64,000 nt of DNA, taken from contig JAZQAK010000060.1 in the NCBI GenBank assembly GCA_045545175.1, forward strand, positions 48,885 through 112,884, given 5' to 3'. This DNA comes from RGIG6165 sp045545175 (GTDB lineage Bacteria; Bacillota; Clostridia; Oscillospirales; Feifaniaceae). Of the stretch, positions 15,898-24,736 are shown in pieces. Every line of letters starts with the position of its first letter. Positions within the stretch are counted from its first letter, which is position 1. The notes beneath the pieces are model-generated. The model ran no database searches. It saw only the letters and a program-made list of their open reading frames with translations, and was not told the DNA's origin. The translations under genes and the position numbers were made by a program.

Positions 15898-17376
15898 ATG
15901 GAAAATTTTGATATTTATTCGGATATTTCACGCAGAACAAACGGCGATATTTACATAGGTGTTGTAGGACCTGTAAGAACGGGAAAATCAACTTTTATCA
16001 AGAATTTTATGTCTACTCTTGTGATGCCTCAGATTGCCGATGAAAATACAAGATTAAGGACAATGGATGAGTTGCCTCAAAGCGGTTCGGGAAAAACAAT
16101 AATGACAACTGAACCGAAATTTGTTCCGAATGAAGCGGTAAAAGTGACTCTTGGAGATAACGCTCAGCTTAAAGTGCGTCTTATCGATTGTGTAGGTTAC
16201 ATAGTTAAAGATGCATTGGGATATATGGAAGACGGCAATAACCGAATGGTAAAAACACCGTGGAGTGAATCGCCGATGCCTTTTCAGGAAGCCGCGGAAA
16301 AAGGTACGAAAAAAGTTATATGCGATCACAGTACGATAGGTATTCTCGTTACTACTGACGGAAGTATATGTGAACTTCCCAGAAGTGCATACGTCGATGC
16401 TGAGGAGAGAGTTGCAAATGAACTTAATGCAATAAATAAACCGTACGTTATAATTATAAATAGCGTAACACCCGACAGTGCAAGCACTAAGGCCCTTTGT
16501 TATGAACTCAGTGAAAAATATGGTGTAACGGCACTTGCCGCAAACGTTGAAAAAATGAGCGAGAGGGAGATCAAAAATATACTCGAAGCGATACTTCTTG
16601 AATTCCCGATTAAAGAACTTCGTATAGATATTCCTACGTGGATAGAGGCAATTCCGAATGAGAATCCTGTTAAAGACGGTATTTATAAATGTATAATATC
16701 GGCGGCAAGCGACGTAACAAAAATAAGTGAAGTATCAAAGGTCGCACAGCGGATATCCGAGTGTGAATTTGTAAACGCTGTTACTGTTGAAAGCAGTGAT
16801 CTTGCAATGGGAATATCGGAAATAAAAGCAGATGTGGACAGAGAACTTTTCTATGACCTTCTTTCAAAACAGTGCGGGCTTGATATAAAGGATGACACAG
16901 AACTTGTAAAAATATTATGTGAAATGTCGGCACTTAAGCAAAAATACGAGAAGTTTTGCGGAGCACTTGAACAAGTTGAAGCAACCGGTTACGGTATTGT
17001 CACACCTACACTTTCCGATATGCAGCTTGATGAGCCTGAAATAATAAAACAGGGTTCAAAATACGGCGTAAAATTGTCGGCAACGGCACCCTCGATACAT
17101 ATGATAAGAGCAGATATCAGGACAGAAGTTTCTCCTATCGTGGGAAGTGAAGAACAGTCTAACGACTTAATAAAATATTTGTTTGCAGATTATGAAAGCG
17201 ATCCTTCAAAGATATGGGATTCGAATATATTCGGAAAATCATTGCATCAGTTGATGGGGGAGGGACTGCACAGCAAACTTGAAAGAATGCCACAGGAAAC
17301 CCGTGATAAACTGCAGTTAACTCTTGAAAGAATGATAAATGACGGGTGTAACAGATTAATTTGCTTTATTCTTTAG
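15898..17376 (+). CDS. spoIVA: Stage IV sporulation ATPase SpoIVA
   Basis: SpoIVA hydrolyses ATP to polymerise irreversibly into the basement layer of the spore coat around the forespore. The N-terminal TRAFAC-type P-loop GPVRTGKST spans residues 24-32, with the Walker lysine at position 30, the same position as in Bacillus subtilis. The length of 492 aa also equals that protein. A conserved C-terminal end (CNRLICFIL), used for targeting, is present. I chose the ATG at 15898, eight bases after GAGGG; the GTG at 15883 overlaps the sipL stop without a site of its own. It is cotranscribed with sipL. Confidence 0.97.
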   Translation: MENFDIYSDISRRTNGDIYIGVVGPVRTGKSTFIKNFMSTLVMPQIADENTRLRTMDELPQSGSGKTIMTTEPKFVPNEAVKVTLGDNAQLKVRLIDCVGYIVKDALGYMEDGNNRMVKTPWSESPMPFQEAAEKGTKKVICDHSTIGILVTTDGSICELPRSAYVDAEERVANELNAINKPYVIIINSVTPDSASTKALCYELSEKYGVTALAANVEKMSEREIKNILEAILLEFPIKELRIDIPTWIEAIPNENPVKDGIYKCIISAASDVTKISEVSKVAQRISECEFVNAVTVESSDLAMGISEIKADVDRELFYDLLSKQCGLDIKDDTELVKILCEMSALKQKYEKFCGALEQVEATGYGIVTPTLSDMQLDEPEIIKQGSKYGVKLSATAPSIHMIRADIRTEVSPIVGSEEQSNDLIKYLFADYESDPSKIWDSNIFGKSLHQLMGEGLHSKLERMPQETRDKLQLTLERMINDGCNRLICFIL

Positions 17377-17389
17377 ATGGGATTTGTGA

Positions 17390-17417
17390 TTGACTTATCA
17401 TTTAAATATGCTATTAT
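17390..17417 (+). promoter_or_regulatory. Probable SigA promoter of the Ldh2-family dehydrogenase gene
   Basis: TTGACT (17390-17395), 16 bases, TATTAT (17412-17417), lying about 30 bases before the start codon. Confidence 0.55.
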
Positions 17418-17447
17418 ATAATAAAAAGACAAAAAGGGGATTGTATA

Positions 17448-18575
17448 ATGGCAAAATATATAACTTATAAATACGAACAGCTTAACAAGTTCTGTAATGA
17501 TGCATTTGCTAAATTGGGATTTGAAAAGGATGACTGTCAGATAATTGCTGACGTTTTACTTCTCTCTGACCTTTATGGTATTGAATCACACGGTATGCAG
17601 AGACTTGTTCGTTATCACAAGGGCATAGAAAAGGGCCTTATCAAGGTTGATGCTAAGCCTGAGGTAGTGTTTGAAACGCCTGTTTCTGCAGTTGTTGACG
17701 GACATGACGGTATGGGTCAGCTTAACGGCCACTTTGCTATGGAAATAGCAATCAAAAAGGCACAGGAAAGCGGTGTCGGTATTGTAACTCTCAAAGATTC
17801 AAACCACTACGGTATTGCAGGTTATTATGCAAAAATGGCAGCAGATAAGGGTCTTATCGGTATGTCAATGACTAACTCTGAGGCTATAATGGTACCTACC
17901 TTCGGCAGAAAAGCAATGCTCGGCTCCAATCCTTTTGCTATATCAGTACCTGCTGATCCGTATCCTTTCTTCTTTGATGCTTCAACAACTGTTGTTACAA
18001 GAGGTAAGCTTGAAGTATACAACAAGGCAGATAAGGCACTTCCTGAAGGTTGGGCAATCGATTCTACCGGTATGGGCAGCACAGATGCAGCAAGAGTTCT
18101 TCATGACATCGTAAGCAAAGAGGGTGGCGGTATTCTTCCTCTTGGCGGTGAAGAAGAAAAGACGGGCAGCCATAAGGGTTACGGCTACGGTATGTTCGTT
18201 GAAATTTTCTGCTCTATTCTTTCGATGGGTATCACTTCAAATCATACTCATGTCGGAAACAAGGGTGGTACGTGTCACGGATTTATTGCTATTGACCCCA
18301 AAGTATTTGGTGATGCAGCGGCAATAAAAGAACATTTCTCAACATTCCTTCAGGAACTTCGTGAATCACCCAAGGCTCTCGGTCAGGACAGAATATACAC
18401 TCATGGCGAAAAAGAACATTTTGCATATGAAGACCGTATGAAGAACGGTATTCCCGTAAACGTAAATACTGTTGCGGAAATGAAATCTTTCTGTGAATTT
18501 GCAGGGCTTGACGTTGAAGAATATCTCGGCTCTGAAGCGGTAAGTCTTAAAGAAAAAGAAAGCAGCTACAAATAA
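17448..18575 (+). CDS. Malate/L-lactate/ureidoglycolate dehydrogenase family (Ldh2) oxidoreductase
   Basis: This 375 aa NAD(P)-dependent 2-hydroxyacid dehydrogenase belongs to the Ldh2 fold family, unrelated to Rossmann-type lactate dehydrogenases. Diagnostic elements are LYGIESHGMQRLVRY near residue 45, VVDGHDGMGQLNG near 84, the DSNHYGIAGYYA active-site segment near 110, GSNPFAISVPA near 165, and KGYGYGMFVEI near 245. The family includes malate, ureidoglycolate and sulfolactate dehydrogenases, and the substrate cannot be read from the sequence. It is monocistronic, with its own promoter and a strong terminator. Its codon use is biased like that of highly expressed genes here (msmX-type ATPase, EF-G-like), suggesting abundant vegetative expression. 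Confidence 0.85.
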   Translation: MAKYITYKYEQLNKFCNDAFAKLGFEKDDCQIIADVLLLSDLYGIESHGMQRLVRYHKGIEKGLIKVDAKPEVVFETPVSAVVDGHDGMGQLNGHFAMEIAIKKAQESGVGIVTLKDSNHYGIAGYYAKMAADKGLIGMSMTNSEAIMVPTFGRKAMLGSNPFAISVPADPYPFFFDASTTVVTRGKLEVYNKADKALPEGWAIDSTGMGSTDAARVLHDIVSKEGGGILPLGGEEEKTGSHKGYGYGMFVEIFCSILSMGITSNHTHVGNKGGTCHGFIAIDPKVFGDAAAIKEHFSTFLQELRESPKALGQDRIYTHGEKEHFAYEDRMKNGIPVNVNTVAEMKSFCEFAGLDVEEYLGSEAVSLKEKESSYK

Positions 18576-18587
18576 TTTAATTTATAG

Positions 18588-18617
18588 AAAGCGGATGCAT
18601 AGTGCATCCGCTTTTTT
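18588..18617 (+). terminator. Terminator after the Ldh2-family gene
   Basis: A perfect stem (18588-18599 with 18603-18614) and TAG loop, followed by T residues. Confidence 0.92.
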
Positions 18618-18643
18618 CATATATTCTATTGAGGTGAAAATAT

Positions 18644-19300
18644 ATGGAAACAAAAAGAGAACGTTATTCTGTAGTAAAAGGCAGATATACACCAAAAAAA
18701 GAAAAGAAAAGAAGAGCATCTCCGCTTATGACTCAGATTGCAGTAAGTGTATTACTGGTTTGTCTGGGTGTGGCAATCAATACTGTTCACAACCGTACAA
18801 CAGAAAAATACAAGGATATGCTTTCCACTTCTCTGACGGTTGGCGGAGATCTTGGGGACGTAAGTAAAGCACTCGAAACTTTTTCGTCGAATTTGAAAAA
18901 AATATCAAACGACAGTGAGTATGTTTCTCCACTTTACGGATACGTTACTGATTCATTCGGCTCACGGGTTAATCCCGTTACACAGGAAGAGAGTTTTCAT
19001 TATGGAATAGATATAGCAGCGGCAGAGGGTACACCGATAACTGCAGCGAGAAGCGGACAGGCAGTATACTGCGGTGACGATGAATATTACGGAAATTACA
19101 TAATATTAAAGCATGGAGAGGATATATTCACAGTTTACGGACATTGTAAGGAAATACTTATAAAAGAAGGGGATATGATAGAAGTCGGAGATGAGATAGG
19201 CACGGTAGGCTCAAGCGGTCAATCTACCGGAAATCATCTGCATTTCGGTATAAAAATAAGCGGAGAATACGTTGATCCAAAGGAGTATATTGAAACGTGA
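18644..19300 (+). CDS. spoIVFA: SpoIVFA-like membrane protein with M23/LytM domain
   Basis: The 218 aa protein has a basic N-terminus, one transmembrane helix (about residues 30-47) and a C-terminal LytM (M23) domain. In Bacillus subtilis, SpoIVFA holds and regulates the SpoIVFB protease in the outer forespore membrane. The call rests on this domain order and on the next gene being an M50 protease. All LytM metal and catalytic positions look intact: His119 and Asp123 (HYGID), His167 (YGH) and His198-x-His200 (HLH). It may therefore have real endopeptidase activity, and a SpoIIQ-like role is an alternative. The start follows GAGGTGA. Confidence 0.75.
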   Translation: METKRERYSVVKGRYTPKKEKKRRASPLMTQIAVSVLLVCLGVAINTVHNRTTEKYKDMLSTSLTVGGDLGDVSKALETFSSNLKKISNDSEYVSPLYGYVTDSFGSRVNPVTQEESFHYGIDIAAAEGTPITAARSGQAVYCGDDEYYGNYIILKHGEDIFTVYGHCKEILIKEGDMIEVGDEIGTVGSSGQSTGNHLHFGIKISGEYVDPKEYIET

Positions 19301-19881
19301 GTATAACTGTAACGTTACCTTTTATAGCTATGTGTATTATGTTTATTATAATAGACGGTACACTTTTGCCTGTTGCGGTTTTACTTTTTGCGCTACTGCA
19401 TGAGCTTGGTCATTTACTTTCTATGAAATTATGCGGATATAGGGTAAAACGTTTTGAAATTACGGCAGTGGGCGGTAATATTGTTTGTGAAGAAAAGCAT
19501 AAATCATATTTTTTTGATATTATTGTTGCTTTAAGCGGACCTATGGTTAATTTTATTCTGATTGTATTGATTTACAAACTGATAGAACTTGGGTTTTTCG
19601 CTAAAAACGGAATGTTTTATCTTGCGGTAAATTTTTTGCTGATGGCTGTAAATCTACTTCCCGTTTCATTTCTTGACGGGGGACGGGCACTTTCTGCTTT
19701 GCTATCCCTTTTTATTCTACCGGACAAGCGAGAGCAGGTAATGTACGTTGTATCATTGATATTTAGCACTTTTCTTATAGTCGGAGGTGCATATCTGCTC
19801 TATATTACGGGATTTAATTTTTCTTTGCTTCTCATAGGTGTATATTTGACATTTATGCTATTGAAAGTAGGCTGCAAATAA
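19297..19881 (+). CDS. spoIVFB: SpoIVFB-like intramembrane metalloprotease (M50)
   Basis: This 194 aa polytopic site-2-type protease has the zinc motif HELGH at residues 35-39 in a membrane helix and a distal LDGG motif (about 127) supplying the third ligand. SpoIVFB in Bacillus cleaves pro-SigmaK in the mother cell. Five to six hydrophobic helices are visible. It is shorter than Bacillus SpoIVFB and lacks a C-terminal CBS domain. The GTG start at 19297 overlaps the spoIVFA stop (GTGA), with AGGAG 11 bases upstream, so the two are translationally coupled. Whether the substrate is a pro-SigmaK depends on this genome's sigK, which is outside the window. Confidence 0.85.
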   Translation: MSITVTLPFIAMCIMFIIIDGTLLPVAVLLFALLHELGHLLSMKLCGYRVKRFEITAVGGNIVCEEKHKSYFFDIIVALSGPMVNFILIVLIYKLIELGFFAKNGMFYLAVNFLLMAVNLLPVSFLDGGRALSALLSLFILPDKREQVMYVVSLIFSTFLIVGGAYLLYITGFNFSLLLIGVYLTFMLLKVGCK

Positions 19882-19917
19882 TATAAAATAATACTATATT
19901 TATTTGCGGAGGATGTT

Positions 19918-21768
19918 TTGGAAAAATTAGATTTGTTATTACGCAGTGTTCAGAAACCTGCAAGATATATAGGAAACGAAGTCAACAGTATACATAAAAA
20001 TAAAGATGAAGTTGATTTCAGAATGGCTATGTGTTTTCCTGACGTTTATGAAGTTGGTATGAGTCATCTTGGTTTAAAGATACTGTACGGCGTTATAAAT
20101 GAAGTCGACGGTATGTGGTGTGAAAGAGTGTTTTGTCCCCATGATGATATGGAGGAGAAATTGAGGAATAGTGATATTCCTTTATTTGCACTTGAAAGCG
20201 GTGACCCGATAACGCATTTTGATGCTCTTGGTTTTACGCTTCAGACGGAAATGTCTTTTACCAATGTGCTCAATATTTTGGAACTTGGACATATTCCCTT
20301 GAGGAGTGAAGACAGGGGAGAGGATATGCCTTTTGTCATAGGCGGCGGTCCTTGCGCATATAATCCCGAACCGGTGCATAGTTTCTTTGATATGTTCAAT
20401 CTGGGCGAGGGTGAGGAAATGCTTCCAAACCTTCTTATCAAAATAAGGGAATGCAAGAAAAAAGGTTTATCAAGGCTTGAAACACTTAAAGAGTGTGCAA
20501 AACTTGACGGTATATACGTGCCGTCATTCTACGAGGTCGATTATAATGCTGACGGCACTATAAAAGAGAGGCGTACACTTGTTCCCGAAGCGAAGGATAT
20601 AATAACGAAGCAGGTCGTAAAAGATTTATCGGCAATGTATTACCCTGATAGGTTTATCGTGCCGTTTTGTGAGGTTGTTCACGACAGGGCAATGCTTGAA
20701 GTGTTCAGGGGATGTACGAGGGGTTGTCGTTTCTGTCAGGCAGGTCAGCTTTACAGACCTATAAGAGAAAAAAGTGTAGACGTGCTTAATGAGCAGGCAA
20801 AAAAACTTATCAGCACGACGGGCTATGAAGAAATGTCGCTGACGTCACTTTCTACAAGTGACTATACACAACTTTATGAACTTATAGATGCGCTCAATTC
20901 CTGGTGTGAAAAAGATATGGTCAGCTTATCGCTGCCTTCTCTTCGCGTTGATAATTTTTCGATGGAACTTATGGACAGAGTGCAAAAGGTGAGAAAAGGC
21001 GGTCTTACTTTTGCGCCTGAAGCAGGTTCACAGCGAATGCGTGATATCATCAATAAAAACGTAACGGAAGAGCAACTTCGTAATACTTGCCGTATAGCAT
21101 TTAAAGGCGGTTGGCATACTATAAAATTGTATTTTATGATGGGGCTTCCCTATGAAACCGAAGAAGACGTTATGGGGATAGGAAAACTCGGCTATACCGT
21201 GCTTGAAGAGTATTTCGAGGGTATCCGTGAGGGAGAGTATACTAAAGACGGCGGTGTCAATATCAGGCTCTCCGTAGCATGCTTCATTCCTAAACCTTTC
21301 ACTCCTTTTCAGTGGGTCGGCCAGGATACGAAGGATAGTTTAAGAAAAAAACAAATTGCACTTAAAGGTTCTGTTCACAGCAAGAAGATTACCGTTCACT
21401 ATCACGATTCTGACATAAGCGTTCTTGAGGCGGTGCTTGCAAGGGGAGACAGAAGGCTTGCACCCGTAATCGAAACAGCGTTTAAGAATGGCTGTAAAAT
21501 GGACAACTGGGACGATCATTTTAAGTATGACGTTTGGCTTGAGGCACTTGAGCAACACGGTTTATCAAAAGAATTCTACGCTAACAGAGTACGCGATTTT
21601 GATGAAATATTACCGTGGGATTTCATTGATATAGGTGTAAGCAAAGCACATCTGATCAGAGAAGCAAAAAAGAGTATTGAAGCGGCAACTACACCCGATT
21701 GCAGAACGAGATGCCAGGGATGCGGTGCAGATAAACTTTGCGGAGGTTACTGTCATGCAAAAAGTTAG
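19918..21768 (+). CDS. B12-binding-type radical SAM protein (TIGR03960-like)
   Basis: This 616 aa protein has an N-terminal B12-binding-like region, a central radical SAM domain with the CxxxCxFC cluster motif (GCTRGCRFCQAG, near residue 268), and a C-terminal extension with further cysteines (CRTRCQGCGADKLCGGYC) that could bind a second cluster. I recognise it as the family always paired with a DUF2344 protein near spoIVFB, rng and rplU in Clostridia. Its reaction is not established; RNA or ribosomal-protein modification is a guess from that context. The TTG start follows CGGAGGA. It overlaps the next gene by 14 bases, implying a tight partnership. Confidence 0.8.
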   Translation: MEKLDLLLRSVQKPARYIGNEVNSIHKNKDEVDFRMAMCFPDVYEVGMSHLGLKILYGVINEVDGMWCERVFCPHDDMEEKLRNSDIPLFALESGDPITHFDALGFTLQTEMSFTNVLNILELGHIPLRSEDRGEDMPFVIGGGPCAYNPEPVHSFFDMFNLGEGEEMLPNLLIKIRECKKKGLSRLETLKECAKLDGIYVPSFYEVDYNADGTIKERRTLVPEAKDIITKQVVKDLSAMYYPDRFIVPFCEVVHDRAMLEVFRGCTRGCRFCQAGQLYRPIREKSVDVLNEQAKKLISTTGYEEMSLTSLSTSDYTQLYELIDALNSWCEKDMVSLSLPSLRVDNFSMELMDRVQKVRKGGLTFAPEAGSQRMRDIINKNVTEEQLRNTCRIAFKGGWHTIKLYFMMGLPYETEEDVMGIGKLGYTVLEEYFEGIREGEYTKDGGVNIRLSVACFIPKPFTPFQWVGQDTKDSLRKKQIALKGSVHSKKITVHYHDSDISVLEAVLARGDRRLAPVIETAFKNGCKMDNWDDHFKYDVWLEALEQHGLSKEFYANRVRDFDEILPWDFIDIGVSKAHLIREAKKSIEAATTPDCRTRCQGCGADKLCGGYCHAKS

Positions 21769-22420
21769 AATATATTTTACAAAAACAGGACGTGCAAAGT
21801 ATATTTCACATTTGGATTTGATGCGTACGTTTATGCGTGCGATAAAAAGAAGCGGCGTGAAAATTAAATATACCGAGGGTTTTAATCCACATCCTCACAT
21901 GGTTTTTGGCAATCCGCTTTCTCTTGGATATGAAAGTGTAGCCGAACTCTGCGAAGTAAAACTTGTTGAAAATATTGCGTTGGAGGATGTGAAAAATGCA
22001 ATCAACGCCCAGATGCCTGAAGGGATTGAAATAAGAGACGTGCTTCCGATAAAAAAAGATCTCAAACAGATAGGCTATTGCAGATATAGGGTTACTATTG
22101 AAGATACGAGGTCATTCGACCAAAACGACATTAAAACAGTAAAGGATCTTTTTTCGGGAGATAAACTTGAAATAGTAAAAAAGAGCAAGTCTTCCGAAAA
22201 AACTATGGATATACTTCCTCTGATAGCTGAATTTGACTGTGAATTAGATGATGGAAAACTTGTTATAACGGCTGCGGTTTCGTTTAACACAAATATAAGT
22301 TTAAATCCCGACCACATAGTTAAGTCTATATCTGAAAAGACTGAGGTGCTGTCAGATGAATACTGTGCAACTTTTTTGAAAGTTGCAACTCTTGATTATG
22401 ATCTTGAAGAATTCAGATAA
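21755..22420 (+). CDS. Radical-SAM-associated DUF2344 protein (TIGR03936-like)
   Basis: This 221 aa protein begins with the characteristic KVRIYFTKTGRAKYISHLDL segment, followed by IKRSGVKIKYTEGFNPHP and NPLSLGYES, the fingerprint of DUF2344. In most genomes it is fused to or follows the radical SAM protein encoded just upstream. The ATG at 21755 lies inside the end of the upstream gene, with GGAGG at 21742-21746 at ideal spacing. A longer reading from 21677 would overlap more and lacks a site. The biochemical role is unknown; substrate or RNA presentation to the radical SAM partner is inference. Confidence 0.85.
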   Translation: MQKVRIYFTKTGRAKYISHLDLMRTFMRAIKRSGVKIKYTEGFNPHPHMVFGNPLSLGYESVAELCEVKLVENIALEDVKNAINAQMPEGIEIRDVLPIKKDLKQIGYCRYRVTIEDTRSFDQNDIKTVKDLFSGDKLEIVKKSKSSEKTMDILPLIAEFDCELDDGKLVITAAVSFNTNISLNPDHIVKSISEKTEVLSDEYCATFLKVATLDYDLEEFR

Positions 22421-22454
22421 TATTGCATTTGATGTAAAAATATGCTACTATAAA

Positions 22455-22540
22455 GTCAATAAGGGAGTAGTCGGCGTTTTATAACGCGATAGAATCAACA
22501 TTCTCAAGAAATTATTTCTTGTGGTTTTATCTTAAATGAC
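22455..22540 (+). ncRNA. yybP-ykoY manganese riboswitch
   Basis: The leader of mntP carries the conserved AGGGAGTAG core (22462-22470) followed by a CG-rich hairpin and a second hairpin (AAGAAATTATTTCTT). A P1 helix is closed by GTCA (22455-22458) and TGAC (22537-22540). This matches the Mn2+-sensing yybP-ykoY class. Its position directly before a Mn2+ exporter and an intrinsic terminator strongly supports the call. Binding of Mn2+ is expected to prevent termination and turn export on. Confidence 0.88.
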
Positions 22541-22582
22541 GAGACTTATCTGCTCGATGTCGGGCGGATAAGTCTCTTTTTT
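22541..22582 (+). terminator. Riboswitch-controlled terminator before mntP
   Basis: A 10-base stem (22541-22550 with 22567-22576) and T6 tract, abutting the 3' side of riboswitch P1 and only 18 bases before the mntP start. It is the expression platform rather than an operon end. Confidence 0.88.
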
Positions 22583-22600
22583 ATTATGAGGAGAAATGTT

Positions 22601-23164
22601 ATGAGTACATTTGAATTATTTGTTCTCGCTGTAGGTCTTTCTATGGATGCGTTTGCCGTGGCAATATGTAAGGGCTTGTCTGTAAAAAAACTCTCGCCGA
22701 GACATGCGGTGATAACGGGTTTGTATTTTGGTGGCTTTCAGGCAGGTATGCCCTTAATCGGTTATTTCCTCGGTCGTTATTTTAAAGATTTTATTGTCAG
22801 CGTAGACCATTGGATCGCTTTTGTACTTTTGGGTATAATCGGTTTAAATATGATAAAAGAATCAAGGGAATGCGCTGAGCAGCTTAATGATTCATTTGAC
22901 TTTAAGACGATGTTTCCTCTTGCAGTTGCGACCAGTATTGATGCTCTTGCGGTAGGTGTTACTTTAGCACTTATGAGCGTGAATATATTCTCAGCTGTAG
23001 GGTTTATCGGCGTTATTACGTTTGCATTTTCGTCTGTGGGGGTTTGCATCGGAAGGGTATTTGGTGCAAAGTTCAAATCTAAAGCGGAAGTTTTTGGTGG
23101 AGTTGTTCTGATTGTTATGGGGGTTAAAATATTACTTGAGCACCTTGGAATATTAGGATGCTGA
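22601..23164 (+). CDS. mntP: Manganese efflux pump MntP
   Basis: MntP exports excess Mn2+ across the cytoplasmic membrane. The 187 aa protein shows six hydrophobic helices in two repeats, each with the acidic signature: SMDAFAVAICKG near the N-terminus and SIDALAVGV near residue 112. The length is almost identical to E. coli MntP (188 aa). The start at 22601 follows AGGAG (22589-22593); an in-frame ATG at 22586 would itself contain that site. Control by the Mn2+ riboswitch just upstream confirms the substrate more directly than homology alone. Confidence 0.95.
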   Translation: MSTFELFVLAVGLSMDAFAVAICKGLSVKKLSPRHAVITGLYFGGFQAGMPLIGYFLGRYFKDFIVSVDHWIAFVLLGIIGLNMIKESRECAEQLNDSFDFKTMFPLAVATSIDALAVGVTLALMSVNIFSAVGFIGVITFAFSSVGVCIGRVFGAKFKSKAEVFGGVVLIVMGVKILLEHLGILGC

Positions 23165-23177
23165 AAGGATGATTTTA

Positions 23178-24710
23178 ATGGAAGCAAAATGGCTCAGAAA
23201 TTTATTCAGGAGAAGGCTTTTTGTGTGTCTGCTCATATTGGGGCAGATAGCAACGTTGATTTTGCTACTGTATAACGGTGCAAAAGTATATTTACCTGTA
23301 AGTGCGGGTCTTACCGTAATCAGTTTGCTTATAACGTTATTCATTATATCTAAACGGGGCAAGAATGCCTTTAAACTTACATGGGTATTTACAATATTAT
23401 CCTTTCCGATTTTTGGTGGATTCTTTTACCTGTTGTTCAGATTTCAGAATTCGGGTACGAAGATGAAAAAGTTTTCACGTGAAGTCAAAGGGAAAGTTGA
23501 CGGAGTATACGAATACGGCGAAGACGTTTTTGAAGAGGCGAAACAAGAATACCGTCACTACGCTCAAGATATAAATTATCTTTACAAATATGCAGGTTTT
23601 CCGGTTTATAAAAATACTGTCGCACAATATCTTACACCCGGTGAGAAGAAACTTGAAGCGCTTATCAGGGAACTGAAAAGAGCAGAGAAATATATTTTCC
23701 TTGAATATTTCATTATTGAGAATGGCAAAATGTGGAACACAATTCTTGATGTTCTGAAACAAAAAGTTCAGCAGGGTGTAGAAGTACGACTTATGTTTGA
23801 CGATATTGGGTGTTTTTTGCGAATACCCAAGAATTACACGGAAAAACTTGAGTCATACGGTATAAAATGTACTGTTTTCAATCCGTTTCGTCCTGTGTTT
23901 AGTGCGACACAAAATAACCGTAATCACAGAAAAATTGCAGTAATAGACGGCGAAGTGGCTTTTACGGGTGGCATAAATATAGCTGATGAATACATCAATG
24001 CATATGAAAAACACGGGCATTGGAAGGATGCTTCGATTATGCTTAAAGGCGATGCTGCTTGGAGTTTTACGGTTATGTATCTGCAAATGTGGGCGATATG
24101 TAACAACGGTAAATGTGATGATTTCGAGAAATACCGTCCCGCACAAAGAAAAATTATGTCTGATGGCGGATACTATCAGCCTTATTCAGACAGCCCGCTT
24201 GACAGCGAACATGTAAGTGAGCACGTTTATATGAAAGTAATCAGCAGTGCTAAAGATTACGTTTATATAAATACTCCGTATCTTATATTGGATGAAAATA
24301 TGATTTCAGCACTTACACTGGCTGCTAAAAGCGGTGTAGACGTCAGGATATGTACACCGAAAATTTACGATAAGAAACTCGTTCATATGACCACGGTATC
24401 GTATTACCGTGAACTTATTGAAGAAGGTGTGAAAATTTATGAATACACGCCGGGCTTTATGCATGCAAAAACGTTTGTGTCAGATGATATAACAGCAACT
24501 GTGGGAACGGCAAATTTGGATTTCAGGAGTCTTTATCTTCACTATGAATGCGGTGTTCGTATTTACGGCGGTGAAGTGATAGCAGAGATTAAAAAAGACT
24601 ATTTGAGTACACTTGAAAAGTGTGAAGAAATCACGTTGGAAAAGTGTAAAGCAGGCTTTTTCAAAAGTTTATGGCAATCAATGCTCAGATTAATTGCACC
24701 GCTTCTATAA
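23178..24710 (+). CDS. cls: Cardiolipin synthase (phospholipase D family)
   Basis: This membrane enzyme condenses two phosphatidylglycerol molecules into cardiolipin. Two N-terminal transmembrane helices (about residues 14-32 and 38-58), plus a third hydrophobic stretch near 70-90, precede two PLD catalytic HKD motifs: HRKIAVID (His250, Lys252, Asp257) and HAKTFVSD (His429, Lys431, Asp436). The length of 510 aa is usual. AAAGG at 23164-23168 suits the ATG at 23178 better than the one at 23169. It follows mntP by 13 bases and may be expressed from the same Mn2+-responsive leader, though a functional link is not established. Confidence 0.93.
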   Translation: MEAKWLRNLFRRRLFVCLLILGQIATLILLLYNGAKVYLPVSAGLTVISLLITLFIISKRGKNAFKLTWVFTILSFPIFGGFFYLLFRFQNSGTKMKKFSREVKGKVDGVYEYGEDVFEEAKQEYRHYAQDINYLYKYAGFPVYKNTVAQYLTPGEKKLEALIRELKRAEKYIFLEYFIIENGKMWNTILDVLKQKVQQGVEVRLMFDDIGCFLRIPKNYTEKLESYGIKCTVFNPFRPVFSATQNNRNHRKIAVIDGEVAFTGGINIADEYINAYEKHGHWKDASIMLKGDAAWSFTVMYLQMWAICNNGKCDDFEKYRPAQRKIMSDGGYYQPYSDSPLDSEHVSEHVYMKVISSAKDYVYINTPYLILDENMISALTLAAKSGVDVRICTPKIYDKKLVHMTTVSYYRELIEEGVKIYEYTPGFMHAKTFVSDDITATVGTANLDFRSLYLHYECGVRIYGGEVIAEIKKDYLSTLEKCEEITLEKCKAGFFKSLWQSMLRLIAPLL

Positions 24711-24736
24711 CAAACGATGGTCGATGACCACCACTT

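Noticed and set aside
18618..18643. CATATATT before spoIVFA as a SigE -10
   Set aside because: No -35 can be placed because the preceding bases form the upstream terminator; two mismatches remain in the -10.
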